Source: Liolophura sinensis
Taxonomy: Eukaryota; Mollusca; Polyplacophora; Chitonida; Chitonidae
Assembly: GCF_032854445.1 (NCBI RefSeq)
Contig: NC_088305.1
Span: 15,567,606-15,631,605, forward strand
Direction: 5' to 3'
Length of the DNA: 64,000 bases
The position numbers and the translations under genes were made by a program. Each line of letters opens with the position of its first letter. Position 1 is the first letter of the stretch. The notes beneath the pieces were generated by a model that was given only the letters and a program-made list of their open reading frames with translations, did not search any database and was not told where the DNA came from. Positions 26,855 through 38,937 of this stretch are shown here, one piece after another.

Positions 26855-27565
26855 ATATCACTCTGACATCGCTGCTCTGGTTTTACTCACTGTGCTGTAC
26901 GTCTGTCTATCACTCTGACGTTACTGCTCTGGTTTCACTCTGTGCTTTACGTCTATCACTCTGACATCGCTGATCTGGTTTTACTCTCTATCACTCTGAT
27001 GTCGCTGCTCTGGTTTTACTCTCTGTGCTGTACGTCTATCACTCTGACGTTACTGCTCTGGTTTTACTCTCTATGCTGTACGTCTATCACTCTGATGTCG
27101 CTGCTCTGGTTTTACTCTCTGTGCTGTACGTCTGTCACACTGTCATCAATGCTCTGGTTTTACTCTCTGTGCTGTACGTCTGTCTATCACTCTGACGTTA
27201 CTGCTCTGGTTTCACTCTGTGCTGTACGTCTATCACTCTGACGTCGCTGCTCTGGTTTTAGTCTCTATGCTCTACGTCTATCACTCTGATGTCGCTGCTC
27301 TGGTTTTACTCTCTGTGCTGTACGTCTGTCTATCACTCTGACCTATCTGCTCTGGTTTCACTCTGTGCTGTACGTCTGTTACTCTGACATCACTGATCTG
27401 GTTTAACTCTGTGTGCTGTACGTCTATCACTCTGACATCGCTGCTCTGGTTTTACTCTCTATGCTGTACATCTATCACACTGTCGTCACTTGTCTGGCTT
27501 TACATCTCCTAGCTGTACGTCTATAACTGTTGTCTCTGCTCTGGTTTTACTCTCTATGCTGTACA
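26855..27565. repeat. About 48-bp minisatellite, roughly 15 copies
   Basis: Units combine GCTCTGGTTTTACTCTCTGT, GCTGTACGTCTATCACTCTG and ACRTCGCT. Copies vary in length where a CTGT insert or a CTCT loss occurs. The + frame at 26942-27241 is only the translation of these units. Confidence 0.92.
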
Positions 27566-28682
27566 GCCTTAATTATGCACATTTGTGTCGATCTAAAAGC
27601 CCATTTTTACATACTCATAGTAAAAATTAGTTGAAATCCACTGCATCAGTTTTATGCATTAATTTTATGAAAAAAAAAACAACAACTCTCAAGACTCTTC
27701 TAAACTTCCGTTTTCGCATTGGGTTTTCAGTTCACTGAAAATGTATGTCCCAATCTGATGAACATGCAATCAGTTTCACACAAATCTGATGATTTACCCC
27801 GATCTGAGGACAGAAGTGAATTTAACCCAACACCAATTCCCAGAGTAATTTAATCCTTAATCAAAGACTCATTTTGATTAAGCTTTTTCCTCTAATCTAC
27901 ATATAGTCTGGGAAAATGTTTTGTAATCCATTTTAATCCAGCTAATTTGACTGCAACTTTTCCTTGACTGTAATATTAATTTTTATATGCATTAATTATT
28001 TGAGATATAATTTTTTGTATAATGATCAATAAATAGGACTATAAATAGGCAGTACTCAGATTTTACTTGAACATTCTGTTGACAACAGTTGTGCTGTGGT
28101 GATCAAAGAGTCCCTGATTATCGTTGTGATTAATTATTTTGTTCATCTTCATCAATCCTGCAGTTTGTGTTAAGTTGTGCTGGACCTTGATCATTGGATC
28201 CTACTCAGCTGTTCCGCACAAAGCTGTATGATGAGCTCTCTTGCATGGTCTGCTCTGTCTAGTGGGAGCCCCTTTTTGGCCATGAGCAACGTTTTCCATC
28301 CTGAAGTTGATTGGGTGTAAATGAAGTCATACTGACAGTGTGATGAAATTTGAGCTCTCCAGCTACAGTCGTGGCCGATGAATAACTTGAAAATAATGAA
28401 GGCCGTGTCAAGTGAATTACTTGACACGCACTCGTGATTTGGTCAGATATGCAGGACACATGGCCATGGAATCTTATTTACCTTGAACTCCTAAGTCCGC
28501 CAGAGGCGTCGCCGGCCCTCAAAGGAGAGATAGTATTCCCTTTAAGATAGCTCTGCTGCTTTTTTCAAGACACCTGTTCTGTTGCGTCATAATGTGTTCA
28601 CGTCACCCTTGGCTTGAAAGATCAGAAGGACATTGTAAAGCCCCTTTTCTTCTGGGGCTGTCACGTCGTCTTACACAGGCCT

Positions 28683-28925
28683 TGGGCCGCTTTAGTGGCC
28701 TAATGGTTAGAGTGTCCACCTCGAAATTGGGAAACCCGGGATCAAACCTGGGTGAGATCTTACCAAAGACTTTAAAAATGGTTGCTGCGATGGTACTTCA
28801 GTGGCGGCAGCACTTTGGCGTCATGGACTTGCTTTGCTACGTAAGAAGACACAGTATATGTATGCAGACCTAATGACTTTCCATTGTCACTTGACTAAAA
28901 AATTGTTAAGTGCATACATACACGG
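28683..28925 (+). mobile_element. SINE family C, near full length
   Basis: The head reads CTTTAGTGGCCTAATGGTTA (A box), with the B box in CCCGGGATCAAACCTGG. The middle contains AGTGGCGGCAGCACTTTGGC and AAGAAGACACAGTATATGTA. It ends AAAAAATTGTTAAGTGCATA. It defines the family together with the copy at 2912-3290. The flanks suggest but do not prove a short duplication. Confidence 0.8.
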
Positions 28926-29196
28926 GCCTTTAAGTAGCTTTTTTATACGGTACATCCATATTACAGGTCCATCTGTCTGTCCCCCCCATCAAATCCATCT
29001 GTCTATAAACTTGTACATGTAAGTGTTACCACAACATCTGCTTACATGTAGAAATTCTTCATTTACAGTTGCAGGTGTGAAAGTTTCACTGTATGTCTAC
29101 TGCCATGCAGAGCAGAAGATTTCATTGAAAATGAGTTGCATATCACGTTAAGCTTTTCAGAGGTAACGCTCTCTTTTCGGATGTATTATGTTTTTA

Positions 29197-29310
29197 TGTC
29201 TGTTTATTTATTTATTTATTTATTTATTTATTTGATTAGTGTTTTACACTGTACTCAAGAATATTTCACTTTTACAGCGACGGCCAGTATTATGCTGGAA
29301 GAAAACTGGC
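29197..29310 (-). mobile_element. SINE family A 3' fragment, minus strand, with expanded (TTTA)n tail
   Basis: On the + strand: about eight TTTA units (29202-29233), then GATTAGTGTTTTACACTGTA, CTCAAGAATATTTCACTTTT and CGGCCAGTATTATGCTGG. The tail has expanded into a microsatellite. Confidence 0.85.
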
Positions 29311-30113
29311 TGAACAACATAATATAAAACAAATTACACTGACATAGTTTTAAAAAACTTGTTCACATGTACATTCTTGCATGTACAAGTTTTTTGGGGG
29401 AAAATTTGGTTGAAATCTTGTTATTATTTCAATCAAAACATGAAGAGCGACTAGTCTCGTATCATCTTAGAATGTATGTGTCTGGTATATTTACATATTT
29501 GGTGATTTCTCTGACAAATATCATTTTGACTAAGGTCCACTGAATTTGAATCAAACATGTTCAAGGATTTGTAAGCTTTTCTCGAAAGACTGTAGTGACC
29601 TGTGACAGCCTGAACAGTTACCGTATTGGTCTCACTATTGATCAAGATTCTGCCTGTCTTGTCTGCCGCTAATAATAGCTTTCAAGATTCCAATTGATTT
29701 GCTTTTTGCCTGAATTCACATCCAATCTGATGTACTAGCTGTTCCACACTTACGTCTGCTGTGATATTTTTACCTCCACCTTCTAAATCTGGGTCGATCA
29801 TTTTGTTGTACGCATGATAGAGGGTAGAGATTTGGATTCAGATTTCTTACAGCACTATCCAAGAGGACAAGAAAATTTATAAAAGTACAAAGATATGATT
29901 ATTGAAACAGTTACTAATAAAATGAAACAAAAAAATGTGAGAAAGCGATTTCTGCATTTCTACTTTAACCTTTTCGCAGAATATTGTTGTTTTCACTTCA
30001 TCCACCATCAAGGACTAAAAACAAATGATTGTAGAGTTAATTGATCAGCCGTTTTTGATATATGGTACATGTCCGTCAAGTCATGGAAAAATCAAAATGT
30101 GTTGGATAATATT

Positions 30114-30270
30114 AATTTCTCACTGTATAATGATCATGCATACTGAACAGTACATGGGAATGTACATAATTTCTCACTGTATAATGATCATGCATACTGA
30201 ACAGTACATGGGAATGTACATAATTTCTCACTGTATAATGATCATGCATACTGAACAGTACATGGGAATG
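30114..30270. repeat. 54-bp tandem repeat, 3 copies, near identical
   Basis: Units start at 30114, 30168 and 30222 with AATTTCTCACTGTATAATGA, then TCATGCATACTGAACAGTAC and ATGGGAATGTACAT. The + frame at 30025-30294 stays open because 54 is a multiple of three; it is not a supported gene. Confidence 0.95.
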
Positions 30271-30664
30271 AGAAGGCTATGTGTAGCAATTTAGCATATA
30301 CATTGATCACTATACGTGTAGATGAATTCTGAACAGTCACCATCATGGACAGGTGTTTAAATTCGAAGTAGGGCGTTAAACATCAATCAGATCAAAATAA
30401 ATCTGAAATGAAGCTGGTTATAAAAGTACATAACAGTGCTTAGAAGACCTAGCTTGATGAGGGTCAATTAATTGCACTTCAGGTTGGCTCAAGTGAAAGT
30501 TTAACACTTTTGGGACACAGTGAAGTTTTATGTTTTTGACCATGGCTCTTTGTTCTCAGATGTTTATTAGCATATACTAGTAGTTGTTTAATTTTGTTAT
30601 TGCAGCTGTTTACCTGAATTCTCTCCAGTGTATGTTTTGCTCACCAACATTGTTTGTGTTGCAG

Positions 30665-30894
30665 ATCGTAACTTTGTCATCGCCAACGCCCAAGTGGAGA
30701 CCGGGACCCATTATTTTCTGCAATGATGGTTCTGTGAACTTACTGGGTACTCCAGGGCAGAAGTCATGCAGAAATGCTGCGTCTGCGATTTCCTGCACGG
30801 TCCACTTACCAGCACTTTGGCCATTTTGCAAATAAAGAAGCGCTTCTGGGCTCGGAGGAAAAGCAAGTGGAAATCCTGTATTATAAAAAAGACG
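30665..30894 (+). CDS. ERG-type voltage-gated K+ channel (KCNH family), exon encoding first part of the eag/PAS domain
   Basis: This exon encodes the start of the cytoplasmic eag/PAS domain, which in ERG channels packs against the C-terminal cyclic-nucleotide-binding-homology domain and slows deactivation. It follows a TTGCAG acceptor, ends at a GACG|GTGAGT donor and is phase 1 at both ends. Readable blocks in order: [45 protein letters not shown], then [19 protein letters not shown]. The sequence fits human KCNH2 exon 2 (residues about 26-102) block by block. CDFLHGP points to ERG, not EAG or ELK. The raw sequence is frameshifted three times: an extra G at about 30702-30704, a missing T at about 30730-30731, and a missing A at about 30834-30837. 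All lie in short homopolymers and would restore 231 nt, the human exon length, so I infer sequence error. A pseudogene is the alternative. Confidence 0.9.
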
Positions 30895-30994
30895 GTGAGT
30901 AAACTTACTTAGTTATTCGTCTTCTATACATGCATGCCCTGGTAAGAATCCCACGTTATCAGTCTCTTGCCCATAAATTCTAATACGATCTATA

Positions 30995-31640
30995 TGCAGT
31001 ATTGTGTCACTAATACCAATTATGACTCAGTTATGAGCTCAGCCCGGTACATGCAGTATTGTGTCACTAATACCAATTATGACTGTTCTGAGCTCAGCCC
31101 TGTACATGCAGTATTGTGTGTCTAATATCCTTTATGACTCAGTTATGAGCTGAGCCCTGTACATGCAGTATTGTATCACTAATACCAATTATGACTGTTG
31201 TGAGCTCAGCCCTGTACATGCAGTATTGTGTGTCTAATATCCTTTATGACTCAGTTATGAGCTCAGCCCTGTACATGCAGTATTGTATCACCAATACCAA
31301 TTATGATTCAGTTATGAGCTGAGCCCTGTACATGCAGTATTGTGTCACTAATACCAATTATGACTGAGTTATGAGCTGAGCCCTGTGCATGCAGTATTGT
31401 GTTACTAATACCAATTATGATTCAGTTATGAGCTCAGCCCTGTACATGCAGTATTGTATCACCAATACCAATTATGATTCAGTTATGAGCTGAGCCCTGT
31501 ACATGCAGTATTGTGTCACTAATACCAATTATGACTCAGTTATGAGCTGAGCCCTGTGCATGCAGTATTGTGTCACTAATACCAATTATGACTCAGTTAT
31601 GAGCTGAGCCCTGTACATGCAGTGTTGTGTCACTGATACT
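30995..31640. repeat. About 57-bp minisatellite, roughly 11-12 copies
   Basis: Units contain GTATTGTGTCACTAATACCA, ATTATGACTCAGTTATGAGC and TGAGCCCTGTACATGCA. Some copies lack a few bases (GACTGTTCTGAGCTC or GACTGTTGTGAGCTC variants, about 53 bp). Variants recur in the same order, which suggests multi-unit duplications. The array starts about 100 bp after the exon donor. Confidence 0.95.
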
Positions 31641-33013
31641 CACCAATATAATGTATATTTCACATTTACACATATATATTTAATATATATAAATGATGAA
31701 CTTTAATCAGGATGAAGAATGTGAAAACTTCACTTAGATATACATGTACATGTCTTTTAATGGGCATAAACACTGTGATTGTTATTATGTTGTGTTAGCC
31801 AGTCCTTGTAATGGCAGCTCAATTCGACCAACCTGACAATCTGCATGGATGTACAGTGTATTTGAGTGACAAGGGTTGCATGGGGATTTTCTGAAAGGGA
31901 GAAATTTTGAAAATGCTTGTGCTCAATCGAATCAATTTATGGAGTGTAAATTTGAATAACTGTAATATTTAGGCCTTGAAAGTTGTTGAATTTGTCAAGT
32001 TGTGTCTCAGAACTTGAGTGACTGAATCTTGCCTTGAGCTTCAGGTAGTGATATGTGGTACATGATCAACCTGCATTTAATATATATATATATATATATA
32101 TTCAAATTTTTTTTTCTGTGAAGAAAATATATATTCACTGTACGTGTACGCACAAGGATGTGGATAAAGGTGGTTATTATTCATTTCTGGATAGTCCGAG
32201 GAAAATATCAAAACCCAACAAAAACACAGAAAAAAAAATGTTGTTATATGTGACTTGAAACAGCATCTTGTGCTATCTAAAGAAGCTGATCCTTCTGTGA
32301 ACACATTTCACATGACGGCCCTGCTGTTGAGTATGAAAGCTTGGCAGAAATAGTTCTAGTATTGCCAAAGGCAATCGTTGCCAGTGACAACACTAAATTT
32401 TGGCATTTTGCAATTGATGCTGAGAGGTTGTAACCAAAAAATACCTCATCTGGGCTTCCAGGAGCTATTGATTATCCTCCAAAGGAAATTTAGACCAATC
32501 ATAATCAAGTTTATCAGATGTTTGGTAGCGTAGAGAACATGACAGGAAAGTCACCTTTGTCCACCATTGGTCAGCAGCCAAGATTTGGTTAGACAAATGC
32601 TAATTCCATTCACACTTCTTTTTCATCCCTCTTGTGATAGGTCAGATTGGAAAGTTCCAACACTCCCCCCCCCCCCCATCACCACCAAGGAAAAAAAACA
32701 GGTCTCGTTAGTTGATATAATAGGTGTAAATCACCAAACTTTTGAAAGAGATGAACTAAAGTTTGCCAGATTTGGCACACTTAGTTGTCACATAGCCATA
32801 GCTTAATTTTGTGTGTCTTGGCCAAGAATAGGAAATTAGTTGTGATTGAAAGTGTCCTTATTACTAACACTTCACTATCAGAATGTGAGTGACTGGAAAT
32901 GTGGATATAACAGTAATCCGCTTATATAGACTGAAATTGTGAAGCTCTTCATGTCTGTTATATAGCCGACTTGCTAGATATAATACAGTAAATACTTCAC
33001 ATAATTGTTAAAA

Positions 33014-33086
33014 TGTATTTTATTTATTTGTTTGATTGGTGTTTTACAACGTACTCAAGATTATTCAACTTCTACAAAGGTGACCA
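33014..33086 (-). mobile_element. SINE family A 3' fragment, minus strand
   Basis: On the + strand: TTATTTATTTGTTTGATTGG, TGTTTTACAACGTACTCAAG and ATTATTCAACTTCTAC. Only the tail-proximal 70 bp is present. Confidence 0.8.
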
Positions 33087-33340
33087 TTCTTTTAAAGTGT
33101 AATTATAGATTAAAAAATTATGTGTGTCTCATTAGTGAAAGGCAGTAGAGAAATGTACCCAGAAATACTTCAGATATATTTTTTCATACCAAGAAATTCA
33201 TCCAAAAAAATTTTTTTTTTTCACATGGGGGTTTTTGGGACTGTATATTATTCCAAACGTTTTTCATATCATTTTGTACGTCTAAAAATCCATGAAAGAA
33301 TGGCGATTTCTGGATTGATGATTCATTAACAATGATTCAA

Positions 33341-33700
33341 TGCTGGAGGAATTGTATGTTACATGTATGTACCCTGCTGGAGGAATTGTATGTTGTGTGT
33401 AATATGTCCCTTGCTGGAGGAGTTACATGTATGTGTAATATGCCCCTTGCTGTTGGAGTTGTGTGTTATGTCCCTTGCTGGAGGAGTTGTTTGTAACATG
33501 TCCCTTGCTGGAGGAGTTGTGTGTAACATGTCCCTTGCTGGAGGAGTTGTGTGTAACATGTCCCTTGCTGGAGGAGTTGTGTGTTATGTCCCTTGCTGGA
33601 GGAGTTGTGTGTAACATGTCCCTTGCTGGAGGAGTTGTGTGTTATGTCCCTTTGCTGGAGGAGTTGTGTGTTATGTCCCTTGCTGGGGGAGTTGCGCGTT
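33341..33700. repeat. 25-30-bp minisatellite, left part, about 13 copies
   Basis: Units of GTCCCTTGCTGGAGGAGTTG plus TGTGTAACAT or TGTGTTAT. Because unit length varies, several overlapping frames stay open on both strands; none is a supported gene. The array is interrupted at 33701 and resumes at 34154. Confidence 0.95.
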
Positions 33701-34153
33701 GGCCACAGACCCCCATTAGTTTTCCATAAGCGACAATGTTAACGTTTAGCACTGTAGCTCAGTCCCAAACATTCTGTGGCCAATAAGCTTTTCTGAATAC
33801 CTGACCCAGCCTGTGAGAAAGAAGCCATAAAAATCTTGACATAGGTTGACCTTCAAAATCTGGACCTTTCCATGCCGGCAGTTGGGAGGGGTGCCTAGCA
33901 ACGCCAAGGAGTCTTCACTCGCAGCCTGATCACCATCAGTCTACTTGTGTCCTCTCGCCCAGAATTTCAATCTTTCATCATTAAAACTCTTACCTGCCCA
34001 AAGCTTGGACAATTTCCATCATTTTGATACCAAGCATGCACCTGTACACCAAAAACGGCAGGCTGGCAGCGAAAAAAGACTTTACGCCCTAAAATACACA
34101 GAACTACAATCGTCCCTACCGAAAAACGGAAGTTGTAATCGGGGTCTGTGTCC
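33701..34153. mobile_element. Inverted-repeat element inserted inside a minisatellite
   Basis: It is bounded by GGCCACAGACCCCCATTA at the left and, read on the minus strand from 34153, GGACACAGACCCCGATTA at the right: 18-bp inverted repeats with two mismatches. The 453-bp interior is non-repetitive and has higher GC than its surroundings. The same minisatellite unit occurs on both sides, so this is an insertion. I found no convincing target-site duplication and no transposase, and I do not assign a superfamily. Confidence 0.7.
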
Positions 34154-34270
34154 TGCTATGTCTCTTGCTGGAGGAGTTATGTGTTATGTCCCTTTACTGA
34201 AGGAGTTATATGTTATGTTCCTTTGCTGGAGGAATTGATGTGACTTCCCTTGCTGGAGGAGTGTGTAAAC
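34154..34270. repeat. 25-30-bp minisatellite, right part, about 4 copies
   Basis: TGTCTCTTGCTGGAGGAGTT and three more diverged units continue the array at 33341-33700 beyond the inserted element. Confidence 0.9.
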
Positions 34271-36109
34271 TTGGTAGAAAAGAGAAATTCTAGTGTGTGA
34301 TGGTCGTTGTTGGCTCAAAAACATGAGGACATAATGCTGAACACAAAGAACAGTGAATAGACTTCCCTATATTTATGATAAATGGTTTTCTTTGATTATA
34401 GCAAGTACTCTTGTGATATAAGACAGTACTCCTCTACTAAAATCTGGAGTACTGTACTGCCACAATGATATACAGCATTTATCTGGAGCACTGTGCTTGC
34501 ATATCTGTATTTCTTCGACCCTAAACCTGATAGTGAAACTTTGAAATTATTCTATTACATATTTAGTATACATTTTCTACACTGATATTTTAAATTAAAG
34601 GATAAGTGTCCAGACTTATTATTTATTCATCATTACATATATTATATACCTCTGTATATATTGTTAAATTGAGTGTAAAAAAATATTGAAAAAAATTACT
34701 TTAATCTCGGTATCACAAGGGAATCAGGCTGGTTTTATGCATATTCCCTGCCAATACTTGGTGCATGTAGTCTGCCGAATCATGTCATACAAATCCAACC
34801 TTTAGAGCCTTGCCACGCAGTCCAGTGTTAGAAATGCTACACAAGAGTGACAACAAGCATATCACATTACTCCATGAAATGGTTTGATGCTCTTCGCATA
34901 CAGTTGTAAAAACAGGTGGTCAAAGAACCCTGGAGTTGGTTTTTTCAAGTTTCCAGAGGATGTGGCTTTTATGAAGGCACAGATTTTGTGCCCACCCAAA
35001 ACAGCTGTATCTGCTCTGGTCATTTTGCTGCTGAAAGCTATAAGAGAGGGATACAGCCTAATTTCCACAACAGCACCTGCACAGAGTAGTTATAAAATAT
35101 TATTAACTGAACTGAAAATCAATAGATACTAAATTTCTGTACACTAACGCTGACATACACATCGTACATGTAATTATATTGTTGGCCATTATATGCCCCT
35201 ATAGGCATAAGCTATTCGGAATGGCAAAAATAATATCTGTCAGTTGTTGTCATGGAATATAGATATGAATTTAGAATCTCTCAGGGAATAGAAAGATATT
35301 TATTGTGAAGTGGACAGAGAGAAAGAATAATAAATAAATATTCAATCTTAAGACAAACATACAGTGTAACACAGAATAATGCTACCTAGCTTACCAGTAT
35401 GTATTGTCACTGCAGTTGGAAATGCCTGGAAAAATATCCAATTCAAAGTCTGAAAACTCAGAGTCTGAAGGCTGCCCAGAGGTGTCATAAATCGGAACTT
35501 CCATGTTATTCACTATCAGAAGCCCTCCCGGGAATATACTGTTTAAACAGGTTATTATCTTTATAATTAGGACTAGTAGGTAAATGTGGACACTAATCCT
35601 GCCAGATTTGTAGAAGTGTCATTCTTTTATGCTGAATAAAGTTGCGATAATTCTCATTAACCTGGTAAAACATTTAATTTTAGATTTGGTTACTGTATGC
35701 TGCGTGAGCGTTTTTGTCTGCACTTGTTTGCTCTGAAGCAGCTGTTCTCCTGTCAGACATTCTGAAAGTGTTGTTTTGCATGCTTGGTAGAGACTGCTGG
35801 AGTTGGTTGACCTTCGACCCCTTATTATGTATTCAGTACTTCAGTCTGTGTGACTAGCTAGACAATGAATATTGCATTAGTTTAAGGGTACAAGTTCATT
35901 TAGAGCATATAATGTCTTGCAGGCTGTCTGCAATACATGTATGTCAACTTTTCATTATGCCATCGAGAAATGATGCATAATGTTTTGCTCTCTAAATGTT
36001 AAAATCCTTGGCATTATATGCCAATTACTTAGTCCATTTTGCTCTTATTCAAGACTCTGGTAATTTGTTTTTGATGAGTGTTTACTCATCTAAACTTTTG
36101 TACCATGTC

Positions 36110-37075
36110 GAGTAAAAGAAGTTACTGTTAATTTTGTGTCTTATTGTTAAATGATTGCCACGTCATATGAAAAGTGCTTTATTACGGTTTTAACATCAAA
36201 TACTGTGCAGGTATGCATTCCTCATCAATCTGAGTCAAAGGTAATAAGTTAATTTTGCATCTTATTGTAAAATGATTTCCACATCGTATAAAAAGAGATT
36301 TACTACAGTTTTAACATCAAATACTGTACAGGTATGCATTCCCCATCAATCTGAGTGAAAGGTAATAAGTTAATTTTGCATCTTATTGTAAAATGATTTC
36401 CACATCATATAAAAAGAGATTTACTACAGTTTTAACATCAAATACTGTACAGGTATGCATTCCCCATCAATCTGAGTCAAAGGTAATCAGTTAATTTTGC
36501 ATCTTATTGTAAAATGATTTCCACATCATATAAAAAGAAATTTACTACAGTTTTAACATCAAATACTGTACAGGTATGCATTCCCCATAAATTTGAGTAA
36601 AAGGTAATAAGTGAATTTTGCATCTTATTGTAAAATGATTTCCACATCATATAAAAAGAGATTTACTACAGTTTTAACATCAAATACTGTACAGGTATGC
36701 ATTCCTCATCAATCTGAGTAAAAGGTAATAAGTTAATTTTGCATCCTGTTGTAAAATGATTTCCAAGTTATGTAAAAAGAGATTTACTACAGTTTTAACA
36801 TCAAATACTGTACAGGTATGCATTCCCCATAAATCTGAGTAAAAGGTAATAAGTTAATTTTGCATCCTGTTGTAAAATGATTTCCAAATTATGTAAAAAG
36901 AGATTTACTACAGTTTTAAAATCAAATACTGTACAGGTATGCATTCCCCATCAACCTGAGTGAAAGGTAATAAATTAATTTTGCATCCTATTGTAAAATG
37001 ATTTCCACATCATGTAAGAAGAGATCTACTACAGTTTTAACATCAAGTACTGTACACACGTGTATTCCCTGTCAG
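36110..37075. repeat. 121-bp tandem repeat, 8 copies
   Basis: Units start near 36118, 36240, 36361, 36482, 36603, 36724, 36845 and 36966. Each has TTAATTTTGCATCTTATTGT, AAAATGATTTCCACATCATA, ACTACAGTTTTAACATCAAA and TACTGTACAGGTATGCATTC. The outer copies are the most diverged, the usual pattern for unequal exchange. Confidence 0.95.
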
Positions 37076-38756
37076 TCGTCACAAAACACATATAATAAAT
37101 ATAATAATCTAACATTTACAAGTAACAGTAAATTAAAGCCACAATACATTCTAGCTTCACTTTTCTTGAAACTAACTAAAATATGCAAATGTAATTTTCC
37201 ACATTAATTTGTTTTAAAACATTGAAAAATAAGAGTGTTTTTCTATGTTAAAATGCGTTATATACAAAATTTAGCCATTCAAATTCCACCAGATCAAAGT
37301 ACATGTGCGTTTGATCCTCTACACATATATAAAGGTTTATTTTCAAGTGACATCCAATTTCCATATACATGTAAGTGCGGTCAATGTTTTGGTCTACAAC
37401 CTGTAGAAAATTGAATTCTTGATAGTTATTTAAAACAAAGTCATGGGAAAACACTTTTCTCATTTGGTAGATGCACAGGAATTGTTTCCATGGTATTAGA
37501 ATAATTTTATTTTAAACAAAAAAAACTGTCTTTGCTAGTTAGATAATTGAAAGTCATTTCTTATATGACAGTCTATTATCAGTTGGAAATTCTGCAATTC
37601 CATTACAGTGTTGATGGAAACATATTTTCAAGGGCAGAAAAATTTTCCAATTTTAGCATGTCTCTTGTATTCCGCCAATCCGTTTTTTTTTTGGTTTTTT
37701 TTTTTGGAACATCATCTGCTGCCATTTACGTCTCCAGATTTTAGTTTGCCTTAGTAAAATTGGGAAAGCTCTAAGTTGGCTTGAATAAATATCCTTGCCA
37801 CCAGGGGGACACTTGTAACAGGAAATTTCGATGAACGGCTTTTTGGACTTCGTCATTCTTCTTTGAATTCCGAACTCCTCAGCCCTTCTTGGTCTGGATT
37901 TTGCGTGATTATTGAACTTGGCCAGCAATTTTTTCCAGCCAGTTTTACAGCCGTCTTCTTGTCTACAATTCTATTATTAAACATGGTTTTAAGTGGAAAA
38001 TCTTAAAAAATCTTGTGCGAAGTGTTCCTTTTTTCCACTCTGAGGATGTCAGTTGCAAGATCTATCTGCATTTGATTGTTGCAGAATAGTCACTCTCGAT
38101 GCCAGCTTAAGAACCAGCATCAGATTGGGCAAAAAAATCAATATAGATTCAGAGGTCAAGTGTTTGCCCAGTCGAAATTTTGGACAGTCACGTCGTTTTC
38201 CGACATGCCCAGATCATAGCTGGAATCAATGGCGTGCCAGAGAGCCGGCAGTCTAGCGCTAAGTGCTGAGGCACGTTTGTGAGCTTGTACAGGGAATACG
38301 ACCGGAAACCTTCAAGTCTCTGAGCCCATACAACCAGAGCAGATATCAGCCTTAAATAACGTCTATATAGCGTTTCTTCCCCCTAAAAAATAGCAGTATT
38401 CTGATTGAGACTGTTAATGAAGAGACAACAACAGCGACTGTTTCAGGCCTTAAATCATACAGTTGTTTTCTTGCCATACATGTGCCTTCTGTTTCCTAAG
38501 TAATGTAACCCAGTGTAAAGATGCTATAATTCACATTGTACCATTGTCAAATTCAGTACAGTATTAAAGTCGTATGAGATGGCATTGATCTTTTGATATA
38601 TCATTCAATCAATATAACAAACTTGTTACACCAAATTTGAACAACGCTCACAATCCTAATTTTAAGAAAGTGTTCTTAATTACAAGTTGAGGGTCTTGGG
38701 TGGTTAGCATGCCGGCATGGCGTAATGACCCAGGAGCATCTGATAAATGTGACATC

Positions 38757-38848
38757 AGCCCAGCATTATGGTGGTCGGAAACTGGGCAAAGCCTGAGGGA
38801 AACCCACAACCATCCCCAGGTTGCTGGCAGACCTTCCCACGTCCGGTC
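38757..38848 (-). mobile_element. SINE family A internal fragment, minus strand
   Basis: On the + strand: CCCAGCATTATGGTGGTCGG, CCTGAGGGAAACCCACAACC, CATCCCCAGGTTGCTGGCAG and ACCTTCCCACGTCCGG. Just upstream, 38715-38745 (GGCGTAATGACCCAGGAGCA) resembles the head of the same family in the + orientation, so this locus is rearranged. Confidence 0.8.
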
Positions 38849-38937
38849 GTCATTGTATAAAATAATGTCATATAAAGTAGGAGTATCAAGGAATGCCATT
38901 TTTGCCTAAATATGACATTCTGTACCCTATATAGTGG

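Larger units (their letters stand above)
1..30664 (+). other. Probable intron 1 (partial) or upstream DNA of the KCNH/ERG gene
   Basis: No coding exon can be supported here. The downstream exon begins with a TTGCAG acceptor in phase 1, so at least part of this stretch must be intron. The family normally has a short first coding exon of about 25 codons encoding the N-terminal cap; I looked for it and did not find it, so it may lie further upstream. The stretch is AT-rich and holds minisatellites, SINEs and MITE-like elements, listed separately. I see only unclassified, apparently non-coding sequence in 1-452, 867-2899, 3303-3759, 5841-7302, 7513-9191, 9736-13202, 13463-14650, 15401-15993, 16378-19516, 20173-22072, 22251-23898, 24077-26854, 27566-28682, 29311-30112 and 30271-30664. 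Confidence 0.6.

Noticed and set aside
1-30664. First coding exon of the channel (short N-terminal cap)
   Set aside because: Looked for an Asn-Thr-Phe-Leu-Asp-Thr-like stretch before a phase-1 donor and found none; probably upstream of the window.
30584-30835. The 83-residue + frame through the first PAS exon taken at face value
   Set aside because: It crosses the splice acceptor and follows a shifted frame for most of its length; only the short CNDG part is in the true frame.
37653-37928. 91-residue basic minus-strand frame
   Set aside because: Lys/Arg richness comes from poly-T/poly-A runs on the opposite strand; no known family.
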